Assembly: GCF_003144245.1 (NCBI RefSeq)
Contig: NW_020289977.1
Span: forward strand, 1,116,001 to 1,180,000
Reading direction: 5' to 3'
Source: Jaminaea rosea
Taxonomy: Eukaryota > Basidiomycota > Exobasidiomycetes > Microstromatales
Length of the DNA stretch: 64,000 nucleotides
The position numbers and the translations under genes were made by a program. Below, piece after piece: positions 1 through 10,095 of this stretch; the first letter of the stretch is position 1, and each line of letters begins with the position of its first letter. Under the pieces are notes generated by a model. The model was not told the DNA's origin. It was given only the letters and a program-made list of their open reading frames with translations, and searched no databases.

Positions 1-94
1 ATCCCGTCTGCTCCCGCTCGTACTAAGTCGTGGCCAGTAGTAGCAAGCTAGGCGGCTGGCGAGGCGCTCGTCGTCAACGTCGAGCGCTACCCGC

Positions 95-753
95 CTAGGG
101 ACACCAAGTGTCTGTCAGGCGGGCGGCGAAGTCCGGTCAGCGAGGGCGTAGCAGACCGCGACATGGTGCGTGCGTGCTGACAGTAAGGTCCCTTCTGCAG
201 TTCACAGCGCAAGGAGAGTGAAGCAGGGTCAGCCACGCTGCTCAATACTGGTGAATTCACCTTCTGCTCACTGTGATGCACTGAGAGACATACTCGACAG
301 CCTGACACGTGAAGCACCTGTAGGCCGCGAGCAGGGTGACGATCAGACGTGGCATGCTCCTTGCACTCGATGACAGCCGCAGTACTCACTTTGCCGATGT
401 ATGGCAGACGCGTCCGAGGTCAATTTCGGCCTTGAAAGAGTCGCACGCTGTTTTCACGATGTAGATGATGCTGCTATAGTTGCCGCTGATGGGGGTAGGC
501 TTCCGTGAACATCCACTGAAAAGTGGATCCGGGATCTCAAACGTCAGCTCAGGTCCCTGACGTGGCCAAGGTCATCCACACCGACGTACGTGTCCTCAAA
601 GCAGGTACCTACGGGCGAGAGGCTGCTGGTCAAAGATCGGCTCAACAGACGCGAGCGAGCATACTTACCAACTTGGTCGAATTGCCCCGTGACTGCCGTC
701 AAGCACAGAACCGTGGCAGCAGCAAAGGATAGCATGCACTTCAGAGCAAGCAT
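95..753 (-). CDS. small secreted eight-cysteine protein A (candidate effector), 6 exons
   Basis: Predicted 101-residue secreted protein of unknown function. Exons on the minus strand: 669-753, 590-608, 390-515, 272-317, 182-194 and 95-111, all with GT-AG introns of 60-77 bases. An N-terminal signal peptide (about residues 1-24, hydrophobic core ending in VTG) is followed by a mature part with eight cysteines, including GTCF-DTGC, CDSFKA, AKCFTCQAVE, SQCI and the C-terminus KGPYYTWCP. The model is supported by the paralogue at 1342-2007: applying the same five intron phases there gives the same C-terminus and an aligned stop. If the third intron were retained, translation would stop at once (AAG TGA). 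Small size, signal peptide and paired cysteines resemble fungal effectors or surface proteins, but no family was recognised. The exon structure is well supported by the pair; function is inferred only. Confidence 0.72.
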
Positions 754-1341
754 GATGCAGGTGGATGATGCGATGAGTCAAAAAAGCTAGGTTGAGATGG
801 TAAAGGAGATACGAACGGGAGACAAATGCTGTGAGCGGCGATCGCGACGGCAAGAGCGATGAGGTCAGCCTCGGCACCATATTCATCCATGTGAAGTAAT
901 GTACATTGGCTGCTATGGCTCTTGTCTTGCGCCCCGGCTGTCTTGAGCACTGCCGACCATGTCTGCTGTCTCATTGTGTGTTTGCAATGTACCTGACGGC
1001 AGCGACGGTGAGGGCATGTCTTCACGGCGTCTTAAGGCGAAAGAGGACTCGCCGAGGGCAATAGGTGTGCATCTTCGTTCTGTGCGTCGAGCAGGCAGGA
1101 AACTCGAGAGCTGAGCAATATTATTCAGCGGCCGCAGTCGGGGCGAGAAAGTTCGATACAAAAGAGAGAAATCTCCCTACAAGAAGCGCAGGTGACAGCG
1201 AAGGCGACGGCAGCGGTAGCGCTGGGGCGAAAGAGAGGCTTCAGCACGGGCGGGCGAGGTCGAGCGAGCTGCCGCCGCAGCTAGGTTCATCAAGGTGCGC
1301 GTCGCCTGGAGAGCTGAGGCCAATCACAGTCAGGCCTTTAT
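754..1341. other. intergenic gap between the two secreted-protein paralogues
   Basis: This 588-base stretch separates two tandem minus-strand paralogues and should hold the promoter of the left copy and the 3' end of the right copy. Open frames here overlap one another on both strands and show no signal peptide or recognisable domain. Bases just upstream of both start codons are similar (GCAAGCATGATG in each), suggesting the duplication included some 5' flank. Nothing else is seen. Confidence 0.5.
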
Positions 1342-2007
1342 CTAAGGGCACCAGGTGTCTGCGGTGCGAGCGGGAAGCAGTGTCAGCGAGAGACTCAAAA
1401 GAGACCGTGACGCGGCGTGTCTTACAATATGGTCCCTTCTGAGGATGGTGATGGGTAGGGTTTTGACAGGTGTGAGCTATGGCAAGTCGCGAATGAAATC
1501 GCTCAGCATGCTTCTCACCAGAATGCACTGCGAAGCCCTCTCGACAGCCTGGCATTCGAAGCACCTGCCGACCAAGGCAAGGTAAAGGATTTGGAGGCAT
1601 CAGTGACTCGCCTGACTTGCACTTACCGCTCGCCCACTCACTTGGCAGCCGTCTTGCAAACTTTGCCAATGGCGAAGTCTGCCTTGAAGGATTCACAACG
1701 GGCTTGGATGTAGACGATGCCCGAGATATCACCGTTAACGGGAATGGGCTGTTTGAGGCAGCCGCTAGTGTGACCAATTGGTGAGGGGCGGTCAGGGGTC
1801 AGCCTTGAAGCGTACCACGATGTCACGAGACAGAGACGTACGTGTCGCCGAAACAGGTACCTGAGAGCGGAAGTCGAGATATGTCAGGATCTTTCCTTGC
1901 TGCGAAAGCGGCGATAACTCACCGATCTGTTGGACCACACCGCCGACAGACTTCCAAAGGATCGCCAACGTGACGAGGAGGTTGAAGACGCGATTGAAAG
2001 CAAGCAT
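1342..2007 (-). CDS. small secreted eight-cysteine protein B (candidate effector), 6 exons
   Basis: Predicted 100-residue secreted protein, tandem paralogue of the gene at 95-753. Exons on the minus strand: 1923-2007, 1842-1860, 1642-1764, 1519-1564, 1426-1438 and 1342-1358. Exon lengths 85, 19, 46, 13 and 17 are identical to the paralogue; only exon 3 differs, by one codon. An N-terminal hydrophobic signal segment (about residues 1-25) precedes a mature chain with eight cysteines and the shared motifs GTCF-DTGC, SFKAD, AAKCFECQAVE, SQCI and KGPYYTWCP. Hand alignment from GTCF onward gives 46 identical positions out of 72. The start ATG at 2007 is chosen because it leads directly into the signal peptide; an in-frame upstream ATG at 2127 would add 40 residues without one at the N-terminus. 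Function unknown; a secreted effector or cell-surface role is inferred. Confidence 0.72.
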
Positions 2008-2655
2008 GATGGTGGGCTGTTGAAGGTAGTTGGTAGCCTGAAGCAGTGGCTGATTAGGGGAGACGGAGGGGACTCTGGCTGATGGTTGCGACAATCTCGA
2101 CGCTACTATCGAGGGTTGCGAGGGCATCGCAGCTCAATGTGAAGCCGAGCCTTGACAGCGGGCCGCATCTTGAGAGGCCCACAGATCGAGCGGACCGCGC
2201 CCTTGACCCCTTTCGATCCTACAGTGAAACTCCGTGTGGTCATCTTCTGCGCAAAAGCCGGTACCGTCCATTCGCACCTGTACTTTGACTCCGGTCAGTG
2301 ATGAGGGGCAGCTGGAATAGATCGCCGAAAGACTCGCCAGCCCTGTGCTTGGTCCGGCGGAGCTTCCAGACCGTCTCGTTCCTCTCGACTATCTTTCAGA
2401 CTTTGTCTCATCTGCCGTGACATAAAGGCGCTCTCTTTCTTTACCCTCTTTGTAAGGTCAGCCCGATGCCATTGCCAATTGTGAGCTCGAAGAGGTTGGT
2501 GACGCCGTCTTGAGTTGAATGAATTCCACGTGGCCAGGTCAAAGCTGCCACTCTCGCGTCTCTCTGTCCGTTGCCAAAAATTCGGTCGACTTGCAGGTGT
2601 GCGCCTCGCCTCCCTCGCGTCACTCCCATCTCTCACCAACCAGTCGTCGCCAAAG
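2008..2655. other. divergent intergenic region before MRT4
   Basis: This 648-base region separates the start of secreted gene B (minus) from the start of MRT4 (plus) and presumably carries both promoters. Open frames on either strand (for example 2295-2693 minus) lack recognisable features. No TATA box or repeat stands out. Confidence 0.5.
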
Positions 2656-3719
2656 ATGCCCAAGACGAAGCGCAACAAGGTCATATCCCTCACTGCTACC
2701 CAGCGCTCTGCATCAGATCGATCAGAAGCAAAGACGACGCTCCTCTCCTCGGTACAGCAATGTGCGCAGGAGTACCCTTACATTTGGCTGTTTAGTCTCG
2801 CCAATGCTCGCACTGCCTATCTGCAGGAAGTGAGGAAGTTGTGGAAGGACAGCGGGAGGATCTTTGTTGGGAAGAACAGAGTGGTGGCCAAGGCGCTTGG
2901 TGAAGGGGTGGAGGATGAGGTTGTCAAAGGAGTGAGGGGGTTGAGCCAGGTGAGTTTGACGCCGGTACGGACGTGCGGGAGATGCTGGCTTGAGACGTCG
3001 CTGACTCTGATCGCATCGCCTCTTTTGCCCTCTTTCGCTCGCAGCGCCTGACAGGCTCTGTCGGCCTCCTCTTCACCAACTCTCCCCCCGCAGAGGTATC
3101 AGACTGGTTCGCAACACACGAGCGAAAAGATTACGCCCGCGCAGGCAACGTTGCTCGCTCCACCGTAACTCTCCCAGAAGGGCCCCTCTACACCCGCCCC
3201 TCAACAGAGGGCACCTCCCCCGAAACCCTCCCCGGATCCCTTGAGCCTCAACTGCGCAAGCTCGGTCTTCCTACCGAGCTGAAGCGTGGAGTTCCCACCC
3301 TGCTTCGCGAGCACCAAGTCTGCACGGCGGGGAAGCGCCTTGACGCTCAAGCGGCGCAGATTCTCAAGCATTTGCTAGACCAGCAGGCGAGCTTCCGTAT
3401 CATTCCTCTCTGCTACTACAGTGCTGCGGAGGAGGCGGTCAAGGATTGCGAACTGAGTGAGGAGGAGAAAGATCTGGTCAAGATGGCGAGCGGCAAGGAT
3501 GGGGAGCAATTGCCTGGTGGGAGGGTCAAGAGTGGCAAGAAGAGTCAGAGACAAGCCGCAGTTGGGGCCAAGAAGGCCAAGGCTGGGCATGAGGAGGACG
3601 AAGAGTTCATGGACGAGGATGAGGGGGATGATAACGAGGATGACGATGATGAGGACATCGATGAGACGGGCGGGGACAGGGTGACGGAGAGCATGATGCT
3701 TCCCGCCCACTTGCGATGA
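2656..3719 (+). CDS. MRT4: ribosome assembly factor MRT4 (uL10/P0-like)
   Basis: Nuclear/nucleolar 60S biogenesis factor. In yeast, Mrt4 occupies the P-stalk site on pre-60S particles until replaced by P0 (uL10). Exons 2656-2949 and 3045-3719, with a GTGAGT...CAG intron, encode 322 residues. The start ATG opens with MPKTKRNKVISLT, the conserved N-terminus of this family, followed by the L10-like fold (KTTLLSSVQQ, NARTAYLQEVRK, GRIFVGKNRVVAKALG, GSVGLLFTN, then LRKLGLPTELKRGVPTLL). The C-terminal 80 residues are an acidic tail (EEDEEFMDEDEGDDNE type) ending MMLPAHLR. Longer than yeast Mrt4 mainly because of this tail. It faces the mitochondrial L4 gene tail to tail with only about 90 bases between. 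Family assignment is firm; P0 itself is excluded because the P-protein C-terminal signature is absent. Confidence 0.92.
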
Positions 3720-3810
3720 GCAACCAGGGTTCACACACACAAATGTCCGCACCCCGTCAATAGCATCTCTCTCGTGATCGTATGACCCATTGCATTCACT
3801 CTTTGCGCAA

Positions 3811-5099
3811 TCACGGCGCGCTCTTTGCAGCCACCTCCCCCTCTGCCCTCTCCACTTCCTCCATCGCCTGCGCTCGAGCCTCGTCAATCTCTGCCTCCTC
3901 CATGCTCATGCCCTCCATCTCCCCCAGCAGCGCCATATCCTCATGAGTCCCCGCGCCACCCAGCTTCTCCTCCAACCATTCCAGTGCACCCAAGTCCATC
4001 ACCACGTTCTGCTTAGCCACCACCTCGTATGCGTGGAGCTCTCCAGGCTTCTTCGTCTCATCACTGCCCCTCTTGGCGGCAGCCTGCGCCTCTTGCGTCA
4101 ACAAGTCCAAGCGGACCAGCTGCGTACGCGGCAAATTCGCAAGCGCAGCACTGAAGTTGGCCAGAGCCTTGCCATGTTCCTCCCTCTGCTCCGTCGTATA
4201 CACAGGGTCCATCGCTGAGGGTCTCCCCTGACGCTGTCGAATCCCCTCCTTGATCGGACTCTCCGGATGACGCGGTGCCGAGAGGAAGAGCGTATTCTCC
4301 TTCCATCCGCGACTGGCCAGCGCTCTACTCAACGGCCCTGTGGTGCCCGGAGGAGGGTCCCAGAAAAGGGAGGGGACGATGTGCAATTTGCCCTCCAACC
4401 AGCGGGCAGAGAGAGCTGAACGGAGGGCGAGCTCTCGTACCCGACGAGGCAGGTCGGTAGCGAAATCCCGTGGCTTGGGTCCGAAAGCTACTCCTCCTCC
4501 CCTCAACATAGGGCTTCCCCTCGTACCCAGACGGGCCATACCGCTTCCCTTCTGTTGGCGGATCTTGCGACCCGAATAGTTGACCTCTGAGCGCGTCTTG
4601 GTGGAAGCTGTGCCAGAGCGCAGCGAGTCGAGGTAGTACACTACGGCCGAATGGAGGATGTCTTTTCGGGGTTGTTGGGCGAATACGTGGGAAGAAAGGG
4701 GGATGAGGGAGCGTGTAGGCGGGCGAGTGGTTGGGTGGAGGTGGGTGAGGGGGAGAAAGACTGCATTGAAGGAGGGAGAGGGGATTTTAGGTCAGAAAAG
4801 AGGTCAATGCATCCAGAGGAGGGAGAGGAAAGCTCACCTTGCGCATCACTGCTTGCCTGAGCCTCGAGGTTGGCATATTGCGTGCCAGATAGGACTGACT
4901 CTGTAGCTGCTGCTGACGAAGGCGGTGGCTGGTGCGCATCTGCGGCCGCGTCCTTTGGGTCGAGGGCGGGCGAGGAGTGAAGGGAGCGCAGTGAAGGAGC
5001 AGCAAGGCGTGATGAACTTGCTGCTGCTGATTGTGATGAAGAAGTTGCGCTAGCGACACTCCCGATGAGGTTGCGCAATTGCGACGTTGATGCCCTCAT
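3811..5099 (-). CDS. MRPL4: mitochondrial large ribosomal subunit protein L4 (uL4m)
   Basis: Structural protein of the mitochondrial 54S subunit (yeast YML6 homologue). Exons 4838-5099 and 3811-4760, joined by a GTGAGC...GCAG intron, give 403 residues. The N-terminus has the Arg/Ser/Ala-rich, acid-poor character of a mitochondrial presequence (MRASTSQLRNLIGSVASA...), followed by a variable linker. The uL4 core starts in exon 2: VFAQQPRKDILHSAVVYYLDSLR, then the RNA-contacting loop with GSGMARLGTRGSPMLRGGGVAFGPKPRDF, which is diagnostic of L4. The C-terminal third is fungal-specific and acidic at the end. The gene is divergent from PRP38, with about 246 bases between the start codons, so a shared promoter is likely. 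Family identity is clear from the loop and core motifs; presequence cleavage is inferred. Confidence 0.93.
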
Positions 5100-5345
5100 G
5101 GTTGGCGAGTTGAGGGCTAGGGAGGTGGTTGAGGATGATGCGAGAGGCGAAGAAGTCGGACGGAGAGAGAGAGCGGGCGCACTCGCTCACTCGACTCGAC
5201 TCGCTCACTCGCCGTCGACTTGGAAAGTCAAAGGCGACGGAACGGGAGACGAATGGCAAGAGGCGAACCTCGATTGTCGACGTCTGTCCGTGCATTGAAT
5301 CCGCCTGCTCATCTTCTGTCCCACTACCTCGATACCCCGGCAGCG

Positions 5346-6347
5346 ATGGCCAACACAACGCGCCGCACAGCGCAACAGATCCATGGGACCAATCCACAAT
5401 TCCTCATCGAAAAGGTCATCCGATCTCGTATATACGACTCCCTCTACTGGAAGGAGCACTGTTTCGCCCTCACAGCCGAGTCTCTCGTCGATAAAGCCGT
5501 CGAGCTTGACTGCGTTGGTGGAACGTACGGCGGCTCACAGCGGCCCACGGCATTCTTGTGCTTGGCACTCAAGCTGCTGCAGTTACAGCCGGAGAGAGAG
5601 ATATTGGAGGCCTATTTAGAGGCAAAGGAGTTCAAATACCTCCGAGCCCTCGCAGCCTTCTATGTCCGCCTCACCTATCCCTCCCTCGCCATCTACGAAA
5701 CCCTCGAGCCACTCTTGGAGGATTATCGCAAGCTCCGCTATCGCAATACGGACGGATCGTATCGTCTCACTCACATTGACGACTTCGTCGACGAGCTACT
5801 CACGCAAGAGCGCGTCTGCCATATCATTCTGCCTAGGCTGGCGCAGAGGAGAGTGCTGGAGGACGGACAGGAGAGGCTAGAGCCCAGGGTCAGTAAGCTT
5901 GAGGAGGCCCTGCTTGCCGGCGAGGTCGACGAGGACGGTGAGGCGAAAAAGGGTGGAAGTGACGAAGACAGTGACGGCGCAGAGGGGAGCAATGCGGCGA
6001 GGGATAGGTGGAAGGAGAAGCTCCGCAGGCGAAAGGCGGCCAGAGAGGCTAAAGCGGCAGCAGCAGCTGCTGCGGCCGTGGGAGAGCGGAAGTCTCCTTC
6101 ACCTGTGCCTCTGCCATACAATGGGCAAGACGGTGAAGATGAGGATGTAGGGTACGCTAGCCAAGAAGAGTCAGACGAGGAGATGCGCGACGGGGAGCGT
6201 TACGTCAGTCGATCGCCTTCACGATCTCGCTCTGCCTCGCCAGCTTCGGAGCAGCGGTACATCTCGCGGTCACCTTCGCCGGCGAGCGATGCGGGGGATG
6301 GTGGCTATATCAGTCGAAGCCCCAGCAGAAGTCCGGATCGCGACTAA
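5346..6347 (+). CDS. PRP38: pre-mRNA splicing factor PRP38
   Basis: Component of the U4/U6.U5 tri-snRNP needed for spliceosome activation; nuclear. Single exon, 333 residues. The start at 5346 (MANTTRRTAQQIHGTNPQFLIEKVIR) matches the usual PRP38 N-terminus; the in-frame ATG at 5220 would add 42 residues unlike the family. The helical PRP38 domain fills residues 1-180, with SRIYDSLYWKEHCFALTAESLVDKA, GGTYGGSQRPTAFLCLALKLLQL, EFKYLRALAAFYVRLT and HIDDFVDELL. The rest is an acidic then Arg/Ser-rich tail with repeated YISRSPS motifs, like the RS tail of animal PRPF38 proteins and absent from the short yeast protein. Divergent from the mitochondrial L4 gene. Confidence 0.95.
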   Translation: MANTTRRTAQQIHGTNPQFLIEKVIRSRIYDSLYWKEHCFALTAESLVDKAVELDCVGGTYGGSQRPTAFLCLALKLLQLQPEREILEAYLEAKEFKYLRALAAFYVRLTYPSLAIYETLEPLLEDYRKLRYRNTDGSYRLTHIDDFVDELLTQERVCHIILPRLAQRRVLEDGQERLEPRVSKLEEALLAGEVDEDGEAKKGGSDEDSDGAEGSNAARDRWKEKLRRRKAAREAKAAAAAAAAVGERKSPSPVPLPYNGQDGEDEDVGYASQEESDEEMRDGERYVSRSPSRSRSASPASEQRYISRSPSPASDAGDGGYISRSPSRSPDRD

Positions 6348-6411
6348 GTTAGCGGCTAAGCTCAAGCATCTATCACTCTACGCATTTGTATTTGTATCAT
6401 GCAATCCATCA

Positions 6412-8016
6412 TCAGACAGCAGTCAGATCCACTCCCCCATTCCTTCTCCTTTCCCTCTCTGCCTCGCGCCACACACCCTCAACGTCGTATCGCTTCCTCG
6501 CCTTTGGAGTCATGACGTGAACGACACACCAGCCTGCATCCACTAGCACCCATTCCCCACCACTACCATTGTCCCCACCTGCGGAAGGGGCAGCAGCCTG
6601 ACGCGCTTGCCTTTTGCGGGAGGAAGCAGAGGTGGAGGGTAACCCCTCGAAGCGCACAGGGTGACGAGGCTTGCCCAAGGAGCGAACATTGATGGGCGAG
6701 CGAGTAGGCGCTGCAGCGGGTACTGTGGCTGGTGCTGTTGGAGTTGTGGCTGGGGGAAGCTGCTCCTCTCCTCCTCCAACGATGGTAGCAATATCCTCCT
6801 CCACACCTTCATCGCTCCTCCTCCTACTCGCCTCAATCTCCTCCCTCAATCGCTCAATCTCATCCATCTCCCTCTGCTCTCTCGTCCTCCCATCCCCCTT
6901 ACCCTCCACCAAATCCTTGAGTCTCCTCGCCCCCTCACCGGCCTCTCTACCTTCCCCACCCCACCTGCTCGGGTCCGCCCTCAGAATCCTCCGCACGGCC
7001 TCGGGAGAGACCTTGAAGTGCTCCGAGAGGCTCGCGCTGTTCCACTTGCTTGGGTCAGAAGCATTCAAAGCGCGCAAACCATGCTGAGTCTCGCGGGAGA
7101 GAATCTTTAGGGGACGCCAGGATGAGGTGCCTAGTGGAGACTCTGAGAACTTGGAGCGCAACGAGGAGCGATGCGTTGCCCAGCTTGGCGTTTGGTGGTA
7201 CGCTTTGGGGTCCGATTGGTCGTCTCCTTCCTCAAATCCGTCAGAGGGCGTCGTAGCACAAATCGCCCCCCTACCCTCGCTCTTCGGCCCAAAGGGGCTG
7301 CGCTCGTTGCCAGGACCAAGCAGATCGTCTAGACTAGCTATAACTCCCTTCTTGCTCCCTCCACCACCCTCGCCTTCCATTGGTGGTGGTCTGACCCTCC
7401 TCAACACCTCGCCGACCTCCTCCGCTACCTTTGCATTGATCGCCCCACCACTGTTCTCGCGCACAGTCACGATGACTACCCAGTCGCACCAAGAAGTACT
7501 GCCCAGAAGGGAGCGGGCAGGGATGACTACCCACGGGTCTGAGTCTTCGCCTTCTGTGTCGTTAAGCGTGAAGGAGAGGGCATCGGGCCGATGCAGCATT
7601 CCAGCTACTGGACCGCGAAAGAGATGAGTGTGCAGGATGGTCAAAGGGACGGGCAGGGAAGCAACATCGGGGTCGATGCTGATGTCTTCTGCTTCACCAG
7701 AAGCGGTTGCCGGTGTGGCCGTTGACCGAGGTGGGGGCGCATCTACTTCGAGCACTTCTTGATCTTGCAGGAACCAGGGAATTGCGGAAGATGAGGAGGG
7801 GCCGGAGCCAGCATTTGGATTGACAGGTGGTCGATTAAGGGCACGAGGTAGCGGGCGAGGGGATGATGTGTGGATCAGGGCGACTGGAACCGCGATGCGT
7901 CTCTTCGTGGCTGACGGGCACGTCGATCGCAGTAATGACGTCGACGGCGAAAGCAAGGTACGTGCCAGATGGCCGCGTGAAGACGAAGCTGCCGAAGAGG
8001 CGGCAGGCATAGTCAT
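6412..8016 (-). CDS. mitochondrial RsfS/Iojap-domain protein with an inserted neugrin (Rrg9) domain
   Basis: Predicted mitochondrial protein, 534 residues from ATG 8016 (554 if the in-frame ATG at 8076 is used). Numbering here is from 8076. An Arg/Ser-rich presequence (21-85) leads to an IPWFLQ motif (about 99-104), as in fungal Atp25. Residues 137-235 resemble the first part of RsfS (SWCDWVVIVTVRENSGGAINAKVAEEVGEVL, compare the SxTDxxII...IAxxV pattern of bacterial RsfS). Residues 297-372 are a neugrin/Rrg9 domain (SWATHRSSLRSKF, PLKILSRETQHGLRAL, HFKVSPEAVRRILRADPSRW). Residues 507-540 match the end of RsfS (GEWVLVDAGWCVVHV, YDVEGVW). RsfS proteins bind uL14 and block subunit joining; neugrin/Rrg9 proteins act in mitochondrial rRNA or genome maintenance. 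The arrangement suggests one domain nested in another. It lies 52-112 bases downstream of the TBC gene on the same strand. Confidence 0.75.
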   Translation of the reverse strand: MTMPAASSAASSSRGHLARTLLSPSTSLLRSTCPSATKRRIAVPVALIHTSSPRPLPRALNRPPVNPNAGSGPSSSSAIPWFLQDQEVLEVDAPPPRSTATPATASGEAEDISIDPDVASLPVPLTILHTHLFRGPVAGMLHRPDALSFTLNDTEGEDSDPWVVIPARSLLGSTSWCDWVVIVTVRENSGGAINAKVAEEVGEVLRRVRPPPMEGEGGGGSKKGVIASLDDLLGPGNERSPFGPKSEGRGAICATTPSDGFEEGDDQSDPKAYHQTPSWATHRSSLRSKFSESPLGTSSWRPLKILSRETQHGLRALNASDPSKWNSASLSEHFKVSPEAVRRILRADPSRWGGEGREAGEGARRLKDLVEGKGDGRTREQREMDEIERLREEIEASRRRSDEGVEEDIATIVGGGEEQLPPATTPTAPATVPAAAPTRSPINVRSLGKPRHPVRFEGLPSTSASSRKRQARQAAAPSAGGDNGSGGEWVLVDAGWCVVHVMTPKARKRYDVEGVWREAERERRRNGGVDLTAV

Positions 8017-8128
8017 CTCGCTGGGTGTACAAAAGGTGTGAGGACAGGAAGCAAAGGACAAAAAGCTGCGCCACAACGAGGGCGGACTGAGCCGGCAAAT
8101 ATTGATACGATTACGTCAGCAGCCTACC

Positions 8129-10095
8129 TCACCCGCCAAGAGCACCCAATGGATCATCGACCAGAACAGGTCTATCTGGCGGATGTCGCGTTGGAGAAGG
8201 CAGGCGTGCGAAGGCTCGATGAGCCGATTTGGGCGCTGAGGGTATTTGTGCTTTGGAGGGCGGTGATGCAGAAGGGGGAGGGCATGGGGAGGTCGGGCCC
8301 GATGAAGCCGGATCCTGGCTCGCAGTTGGTGATGGTGATTTTGGTCTCTCTCCTTCGCCTTTCACCCCATCCATTCCGACCTTCTCGATCCAACTGAGGT
8401 CTGATGCATCTTTCCTGCCTGCCAGGATGTCTCGCACCCCTTTCAGCGCTAGCAGTGCTGGGTCAGGGCCTGCTGCTGATGACGACGCTCCTCTGTCGGC
8501 TTTGCTCTCGATTCTCGCAACGACGCCATTCAGCGCAAGAACAAGTCTTCGATCCCTTTCAACGTAATCCACCTCATTGTCACCCTCGACCTGTGGCACA
8601 TTACGCCCCTCACTGACCGTCGTGTCCCCCGTTCTGCCCCTCCTCAGCCTCCTAGCCTCCACGTCGTCTAAGTTCCAACCGCTAGGGAAACCTGCTCGGT
8701 CTGACGACGATCTGTTGGCGGCAGTAGCAGCGGCCATACGAGTCGTGGCGCTTTGATAAGCCCACTGCGCCGTCTTCTGCGCTCCTGCAAAGGCTGCTCG
8801 TGAGAGGGAGGCAGAGCTGAAGGCCCCTCCCGAAGGGGAGGAAATCATACCTGCTGAGCTAGGGCGAGCGCTGAATGTGGTGCGCGCATCATCCTCAACT
8901 CCCTCTTCGCTGGGAGCTGAAGCGTGCCGCAGTGGGATACCAAGAATATCCTGATTCTGCACCGCGCATTCTACGCCCGTGGCTGGTGTCGGACGTGACT
9001 TGAGGAGGTTGGCTTGTTGAACTAGCATGCCAGAGTAGTGCGGTGCAGAGCCCATTTGTCCGCTCGTACCTCTACCGTCGATGTTTCCCGTCGCCTGCTC
9101 CAGGGGCGGCATCTCCCACTCCCTCATCAGCGTCACGAGCGCCTCGCTTTGCTCACAGGCGAGTAGAGTGCCCCTCATCCGCAGCAGAGCAGCTACGCAG
9201 GTCCACTGCACTATTCCACCCAAGTCAAAGGCCTCGCCGGCTGCCGTTGGCGTTGCCGCTGCCGCGAAGATTGCGTCCCACATCTCGAGGCAGTGCTGCA
9301 GGGCCATCTCCCTCAGGAACAGTAAGCGCAGCCACCTCAAGAGGAAGAGCTGCGGCTCCACTTCAATAGCCTTCAAGTGGGCATACAGCGCAGGGTCTAC
9401 TCGAAGGAGCGAGGATCGGACAGCTTCAGTTTGCTGGGCCATCGAGGTGGGAGAGTAGAAGAGCGGGGCGACATGTTCCATCAGGTGGGAGAAGAGGGAG
9501 TACGCATCATCTTCTACGTGCTGCGCATCCTGGAGAGGGCCCGAGTCGCGCTGCCGTACGACGTAGAGTGCATAGGAGATTTCGTGCATGCCTTGCCTGT
9601 ACCCTCCGCCTTCTTGGTGCTCCATTGCCCACACAAACAGGATGCGAGCTAGAGCTACTTCGTCGACGTCGGCTGGATTGTCAGGTTGAAGGCGCGAGAG
9701 GTCGAGCAAGATCTGGTCCAATGCGGCGAGAGAGGCGTAGTGGTGCTTCCATGGGTTCTGAATGGGAGGTACAGCAGGTCAGGGTAAGTATGGTACTCGG
9801 CACGTCGACACCGTGGAGGGCTCACATCATCGTCATCTCCCAGAGGATGGGCATCGATTGTCTTGAGCCCACCACTGGCTGCTCGCCGTGAGCCACCGGC
9901 GGACGCTGAAGTCGAAGGTTCAAGCTGGGCGATCCAAGATCCATCTGGCCTGCGACAGTGCTTCTCCTTGAGACGTCGATACTCATTGCGCGACACATCG
10001 AGATTGAGGGGCTGGCCGCCGGTCCAGAGGCGCGGCCATTCGAGGGAGCGGATGTGGAAAGACGCGATGGCGACAGAGCCATCGCGATGTGACAT
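8129..10095 (-). CDS. TBC-domain Rab GTPase-activating protein (TBC1D5-like)
   Basis: Likely Rab-GAP acting in endosomal or autophagic membrane traffic. Exons 9826-10095 and 8129-9757 with a GTGAGC...TTCAG intron give 632 residues. The TBC domain spans about residues 95-300: NPWKHHYASLAALDQILLDLSRLQPD (catalytic Arg region), VALARILFVWAMEHQ, then GGGYRQGMHEISYALYVV, whose YRQGMHEI motif holds the glutamine finger and is typical of the TBC1D5 subgroup. VEPQLFLLRWLRLLFLREM and CLEMWDAIFA follow. The C-terminal half is Ser/Pro-rich with a short helical part (RRLVLALNGVVARIESK). The first exon carries an Arg-X-Leu-X-Trp motif (RSLEWPRLW) like the TBC entry helix. The start at 10095 is the first in-frame ATG; an additional upstream exon cannot be excluded because the N-terminus is short. 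Confidence 0.82.

Noticed and set aside
87-389. Continuous 100-codon frame at the left edge taken as a gene
   Set aside because: It is an intron-exon mosaic of secreted gene A. The spliced model gives the same C-terminus as its paralogue, whereas this frame does not.
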